From assembly GCF_022201045.2 (NCBI RefSeq), contig NC_068563.1, positions 29,051,001 to 29,115,000 on the forward strand: DNA of 64,000 nt, read 5' to 3'. The notes below the pieces were generated by a model. It made no database searches. It saw only the letters and a list, made by a program, of their open reading frames with translations, and was not told the origin of the DNA. This DNA comes from Citrus sinensis. Taxonomy: Eukaryota; Streptophyta; Magnoliopsida; Sapindales; Rutaceae. How positions within the stretch are numbered: the stretch's first letter is position 1; each line of letters opens with the position of its first letter. A program made the translations under genes and the position numbers. Below are positions 59,760 through 64,000 of the stretch, piece by piece.

Positions 59760-61817
59760 ATGGATGCCATTTTTGAGGGATTTCCAGGATCCATGGATGG
59801 GTTCAAATTTCCAGCTTCATCCTGTTCGAATCAGAATCTTGCTAATGCATTCAAACTGAAACATAACTCCACAAATCATCATCCACCTTTCCTTGAAACC
59901 AATCCTCATCCTCCTGCTGGTGACAATTTAAACTCAGATGGAGACTCTCCGGACAGCAGTGACTTCTCCAATGCTGTTCTCAAATACATAAGTGAGATTC
60001 TCATGGAAGAGGACTTGGAAGGGAAGACCTGCATGTTACAGGACTGCTTGGCTCTCCAAGCTGCTGAAAAGTCCTTTTATGATGTCCTTGGTCAGAAGTA
60101 CCCTCCTTCGCCGAACCATGTCCTGCCTTGTTTGGGGCAAAACATCGATAGCCCAGATGTTCATTACACCAGTAGCAGCAGCGGCAGCAGTAGCAGTGAT
60201 CACAGCTTTAGTACTTCCAACTGTTTGCTTGATTCACCAGAAAGTAACCTTCTCGTGCCAAACTTACACGGTGAGATAGAGTCCCTTTTAAAAAGGGAGG
60301 GGGTTAATTTTGCCCCGAAGGTCAGCCTATCAAAGCACGGAGAGGGGGTTCTCTTGAGCTCAGCAGACGACGGGAGGCACCATTCATCTTATGGATCAAG
60401 AGGAAGGAAAAATGATCAGCGCGAGGATAGCGATTATCTTGAACAAGGGAGGAGGAGCAAGCTTTCAGCGGTTTCTCTTGCAGTGTCTGATGTGAAATTA
60501 GAGAGGTTTGATGAAGTATTGCTCAGCCACTGCGAGCCCAAGAAAGATGAATCCGAACCATATTCTTCTTACCGAGAGTCAGAAAATGGATCAAGCAGAA
60601 AACTGCAGCAGAATGGGCAATCAAAATGGTCTACTGGTGGAACAACACGCGGAAGGAAAAGGGGTGACAAAAGAAAAGAGGTTGTAGATTTGCCGGGTCT
60701 TCTAACTCTATGTGCACAGGCTGTGGCTAGCAATGACCAAAGGACTGCAAATGAACAACTAAAGCAGATTAGGCGGCACTCTTCTGCTTTTGGTGATGGA
60801 ACTCAAAGATTGGCTCATTACTTTGCTGACGCCCTCGAGGCACGCCTTCTTGGCGCTCACACACCAATGCATACACACATAAGTTGCCGGACATCTGCAG
60901 CAGATATTCTAAAAGCTTACCAGATGTCTCTTTCGGCGTGGCCCTTTATCAGGATGTCATATCTTTTCGCGAACCAGACGATTAGAAAACTAGCAGAGAA
61001 AGCAACAAGGCTTCACATCATTGATTTTGGCATCTGCTATGGTTTTCAGTGGCCTTGCCTTATTCAGATTCTCTCTAGTCGGCCCACTGGACCTCCCATG
61101 CTTCGTATCACGGGCATTGAACTACCTCAACCGGGATTTAGGCCGGCGGAAAGGGTTGAGGAGACAGGGAATCGCTTGAAAAGTTACTGTGAAAGGTTTA
61201 ATGTCCCATTTGAGTACAATGTCATCGCACAGAAATGGGAAACTATCCGATTAGAAGATTTTAAGATTGACAGAGATGAGGTGACAGTTGTTAACTGTGT
61301 GCACCGAATGAAGAATCTACCTGATGACACAGTAGTGGACAGCAGCCCGAGAGATGCTGTCTTGAACTTGATCAAGAGAATTAATCCAGATGTATTCATC
61401 CATGGGATTTCTAATGGTACTTACAATGCACCATTCTTTCTCGCAAGATTCCGGGAGGCACTGTTCCATTTCTCAGCAATGTTTGATATTTTTGATGCCA
61501 CTGTACCTCGCGAAGATGCTGAGAGAATGCTCTTTGAAAGGGAAATAGTTGGAAAGGATGCGCTGAATGCCATTGCATGCGAAGGGATAGAGAGGGTGGA
61601 AAGGCCAGAGACATATAAGCAGTGGCAGGCAAGGAATCAGAGAGCTGGCTTCAGGCAGCTCCCGTTAGATCAAGAGCTCGTGAAGAAAGTCAGGACCAAA
61701 GCGGAATCAAATTACCATCAGGATTTTGTTGTCGATGTGGATGGCCACTGGATGCTGCAGGGATGGAAGGGCAGAGTAATGTTTGCTCTTTCTGTCTGGA
61801 AACCTTACCAGGACTAA
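59760..61817 (+). CDS. GRAS transcription regulator, SCL14/SCL33 group (copy 3)
   Basis: A single-exon gene of 685 aa starting at ATG 59760. The N-terminal motif is NAVLKYISEILMEEDLEGKT (71-90) with MLQDCLALQAAEKSFYDVLG (92-111), closest to copy 2. A Ser-rich run (SSSSGSSSSDHSFSTS) lies at 138-153 and basic clusters RGRKRGDKRK (297-306) precede the GRAS domain (about 309-682). Motifs: LLTLCAQAV (314-322), VHIID as LHIID (418-422), PFFLARFREALFHF (558-571), RVER (612-615), SAW WMLQGWKGR to WKP (664-682). All are intact. It probably acts like SCL14, with TGA-type bZIP partners inferred from the family only. Confidence 0.92.
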   Translation: MDAIFEGFPGSMDGFKFPASSCSNQNLANAFKLKHNSTNHHPPFLETNPHPPAGDNLNSDGDSPDSSDFSNAVLKYISEILMEEDLEGKTCMLQDCLALQAAEKSFYDVLGQKYPPSPNHVLPCLGQNIDSPDVHYTSSSSGSSSSDHSFSTSNCLLDSPESNLLVPNLHGEIESLLKREGVNFAPKVSLSKHGEGVLLSSADDGRHHSSYGSRGRKNDQREDSDYLEQGRRSKLSAVSLAVSDVKLERFDEVLLSHCEPKKDESEPYSSYRESENGSSRKLQQNGQSKWSTGGTTRGRKRGDKRKEVVDLPGLLTLCAQAVASNDQRTANEQLKQIRRHSSAFGDGTQRLAHYFADALEARLLGAHTPMHTHISCRTSAADILKAYQMSLSAWPFIRMSYLFANQTIRKLAEKATRLHIIDFGICYGFQWPCLIQILSSRPTGPPMLRITGIELPQPGFRPAERVEETGNRLKSYCERFNVPFEYNVIAQKWETIRLEDFKIDRDEVTVVNCVHRMKNLPDDTVVDSSPRDAVLNLIKRINPDVFIHGISNGTYNAPFFLARFREALFHFSAMFDIFDATVPREDAERMLFEREIVGKDALNAIACEGIERVERPETYKQWQARNQRAGFRQLPLDQELVKKVRTKAESNYHQDFVVDVDGHWMLQGWKGRVMFALSVWKPYQD

Positions 61818-62852
61818 TACAAGGCGACAACCATATATGTTACGAGAACTGTTTGATTTTTCTTCCATTCCACAGCCAACATGGCTTATGGGTAGCTATA
61901 ATGTAATGCGTGCATGTTCAGCTCCGGTTGTAATGCAACTTTGATAATCATTTGTCGTTGAGTTCATCAAATCATTTGTCCTGTGGCTTATGAGTATTCA
62001 TTATTTTCTTCAGTTGACGCAATTTCATCCTGGACTTGAACATCTGTACAATTAGATCATGAACCCAACATGTTAAAATGATATAAAACACTGCATTGGA
62101 ATTTGTGAGTCTTGTCATTTTTAGCCAGTTGCAAGTGATTATACCCATTTGAATTATAAAAAAAAAAAAAAAAAAACGAATGTAAATTGCATTTGGTAAT
62201 TTTTGTTCTTGTGTGTGTGTATAAGTACTATAACTTCTTTTCACGTGCTGATTCTATGCGAAAAAGAAGGAAAATATAAATTTTAATGCACTGTTTTTTT
62301 ATTTTTAATATTTAAGATTTTAAACATAATAGCAATATAAGCTGTAATAAAAAAAAAAATTATACCATGTTAAAAATAAAATAAAAAAGAAACGAAGCAG
62401 AGACTATCATTTTAAAAATAATGCAAAAAGAAAACAATTTCTAAAATGAAGAAGAATGAAGAACTTTAGAATAATTATGGGAATCTTACGATATAATAAT
62501 ATTCTAAGATTTCTGAGATAGTGCTGGTGAAAGCTCAGATTCAGAGGGGATGAATCTGGTTCATCAAGACAAAGGACAAATCGTCTGACACAAGACATGG
62601 TTGATCTGGAAGCCATACGATGGTCCTCACAGCAAACGGGTCCATCTATTTTAGACGGACCCTATTCTGCAAGAGCCACTAGAGATACTGGGTCAAAAAA
62701 CAACATAATTTTTTGTATGATTTCCTTGCTTGGTGGCTCAAAACAAACGTTCTTGCATTCATGTAAATTCATTGGTACTGTCCCAATTTCAATTTAATAT
62801 TGGGTTCAGTGCCCTACTAAAGAAGAATACGATCTCTCAAACATACGATGGG

Positions 62853-62877
62853 ATTATTATTATTATTATTATTATTT
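62853..62877. repeat. (ATT)8 microsatellite
   Basis: An uninterrupted ATT trinucleotide run. Confidence 0.9.
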
Positions 62878-63151
62878 CTTTCTGTTGTTCCACTTTGAGT
62901 CAACAAAGGAGTTCCCTTTAAAAAAGAGACAAAAGTAGAAAACTTTTGGCCTTGTTAGAAACGCATTGCGGAAAATGAGCCCATTAACCTCGATTACGGT
63001 CACTAGGGGCCATTTAAAAACTAAAAAAGAATTGGCTCACATTAAGAATTTCTGTAAAGTGGGAAATTTCAGCTAGCGGGACTAAAGTATAATGTAATCG
63101 CAGCCCAAAGACTCTGTGACCAGGCGAATATTCAAAATGGTGTTGATTGTT

Positions 63152-63244
63152 TTTTTTTTTTAATCCTTACCTTATATACCTTCACTTCACTGGCATGAAG
63201 GCATGGATTCACCACTCGACTACGGCCTAGTGGCGAAATAAGCA
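63152..63244 (-). mobile_element. Short, internally deleted SINE-like insert
   Basis: On the minus strand the head reads GGCCGTAGTCGAGTGGTGAA, recognisably like the head of the SINE at 25930 (GGCTTGTAGCCTAGTGGTGAA, one longer). It ends in a run of A at 63152-63162. It is flanked by TGATTGTT at 63144-63151 and 63245-63252. The B-box is missing, so this would be a deleted, non-transcribed copy. Confidence 0.5.
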
Positions 63245-64000
63245 TGATTGTTACCAAACTAACAAGTTTGCTTAGCTGAGAATGAGATAAGTTTGATATC
63301 TGTGCAGCCGTGTATATATGTTTTAAAACATAAATTTAAAACTATACAATATTTTCTAATTATAATCAGACAGTGACAAAATACTTAATAAATCTAGATT
63401 TTTTGAATGCAATATGAGGAAACAAACAAGATTAGGTCTTGTCATGTAACATTGTAGCAATAATCTAGGCTTTGTGTTCACACCTGACACCCTTTGGTAA
63501 GATGTGGCCAAATCCTTGTTCATTAAGACAGCCTGTCTTGGTGGTGACCTTCAAAAGTCAAATGTAATATAATGTTTTCATTTCAACACACCACGGAATA
63601 AGCATGACCTAGCGGTAACGGCTGCTCCTGCTTTTGTTCCATTCAACATGCTATTCCTTTGTTAACGTAAGTCCTGTGTCCACTTTACTGTTCCTTGGAA
63701 ATAATTCTCCCCTCTCGTGAAGCCAAAGCGGAGGTTCAACTTTCAGTTCATTGAGGTACCCTCTTCGGTCTTCTTCACATTGGTTTCTTCTCTTTATCTT
63801 GTTCTGTTCTGTTGTTTTGTTTCATACTTGCTTCAGTCTATTAATTAATTAAACCTGTTTATTTTCTTTGTATTGTGGTCCTGTTCATGTAATTGCTCCA
63901 GAAAATTCTCAGTTGTTTATTTATTTATCTGTCTGGTCTTTCTTCTTTGCTTTATTTTATTATATTTTAATTTTAATTTTAATTTTTGGGGTAAAGCAAA

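Larger units (their letters stand above)
61818..64000. other. Intergenic region after the GRAS cluster
   Basis: No gene supported. It has the copy 3 3' UTR, an A run (62158-62176), an ATT microsatellite (62853-62877), a short SINE-like insert (63152) and, near the right edge, a CT-rich stretch (63700-63850) with GAG followed by GTACCC that could be the leader of a gene beyond the window. Confidence 0.5.

Noticed and set aside
1-64000. microRNA precursors
   Set aside because: I looked for common plant miRNA words (miR156, 159, 160, 164, 166, 171, 172, 390, 396) and saw none; folding was not possible here.
1-64000. CRISPR arrays, operons, phage or other prokaryotic systems
   Set aside because: The sequence is plant nuclear DNA with spliced genes; no regularly spaced repeat arrays with spacers are present.

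Overview
This is a stretch of a eudicot plant nuclear genome. It is AT-rich, its genes carry U2-type introns, and it holds a plant-type nuclear tRNA-Gly, plant-specific families (GRAS, DCD-domain, PGR5-like, TRF-like) and many small non-autonomous transposons. The style of the genes and MITEs would fit Citrus or a relative, but that is an impression and not something the sequence proves.

Layout: 1-5460 is gene-poor. 5461-10107 (minus) encodes a DCD-domain protein with a tandem 24-residue repeat in its tail. 11360-13911 (minus) encodes a seven-TM rhomboid protease of the RBL1 type. 13912-17911 is intergenic and holds a 735-bp hAT-type element. 17912-17983 is tRNA-Gly(UCC). 18347-21013 (plus) encodes a PGR5-like thylakoid protein. 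22026-23375 (minus, convergent with it) encodes a small Rab5-interacting/EMC6-like membrane protein. 23376-34200 is a long accessory stretch with an hAT-type element, an oxysterol-binding-protein pseudogene fragment, two SINEs with clear target-site duplications and a cluster of G-box motifs. 35850-39729 (plus) encodes a telomere-repeat-binding Myb protein (TRFL2-like). 39730-50483 holds a long AT microsatellite, a dead GRAS copy split by a MITE, and an unknown ORF split by an hAT-type element. 50484-61817 holds three intact, intronless GRAS genes of the SCL14/SCL33 group in tandem, with another hAT-type element between the first two. 61818-64000 has no gene I can support.

All exon chains were built by hand from splice-site sequence and reading phase. 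Each multi-exon gene closes in frame: DCD 770 aa, RBL 428 aa, PGR5-like 296 aa, Rab5ip 133 aa, TRFL2-like 694 aa. From memory, the order RBL, Rab5ip, TRFL2, SCL14/33 resembles two Arabidopsis regions (around At2g29020-At2g29060 and At1g07520-At1g07540), so the window probably preserves an ancestral block.

I see no operon-like or defence-like system. The genes are ordinary single-copy plant genes plus one tandem GRAS expansion. The most interesting material is the SCL14-type cluster with its transposon-split dead member, the hAT-type family with recognisable 8-bp duplications, the ORF that an hAT-type element appears to have broken, and the repeat expansion in the DCD protein.
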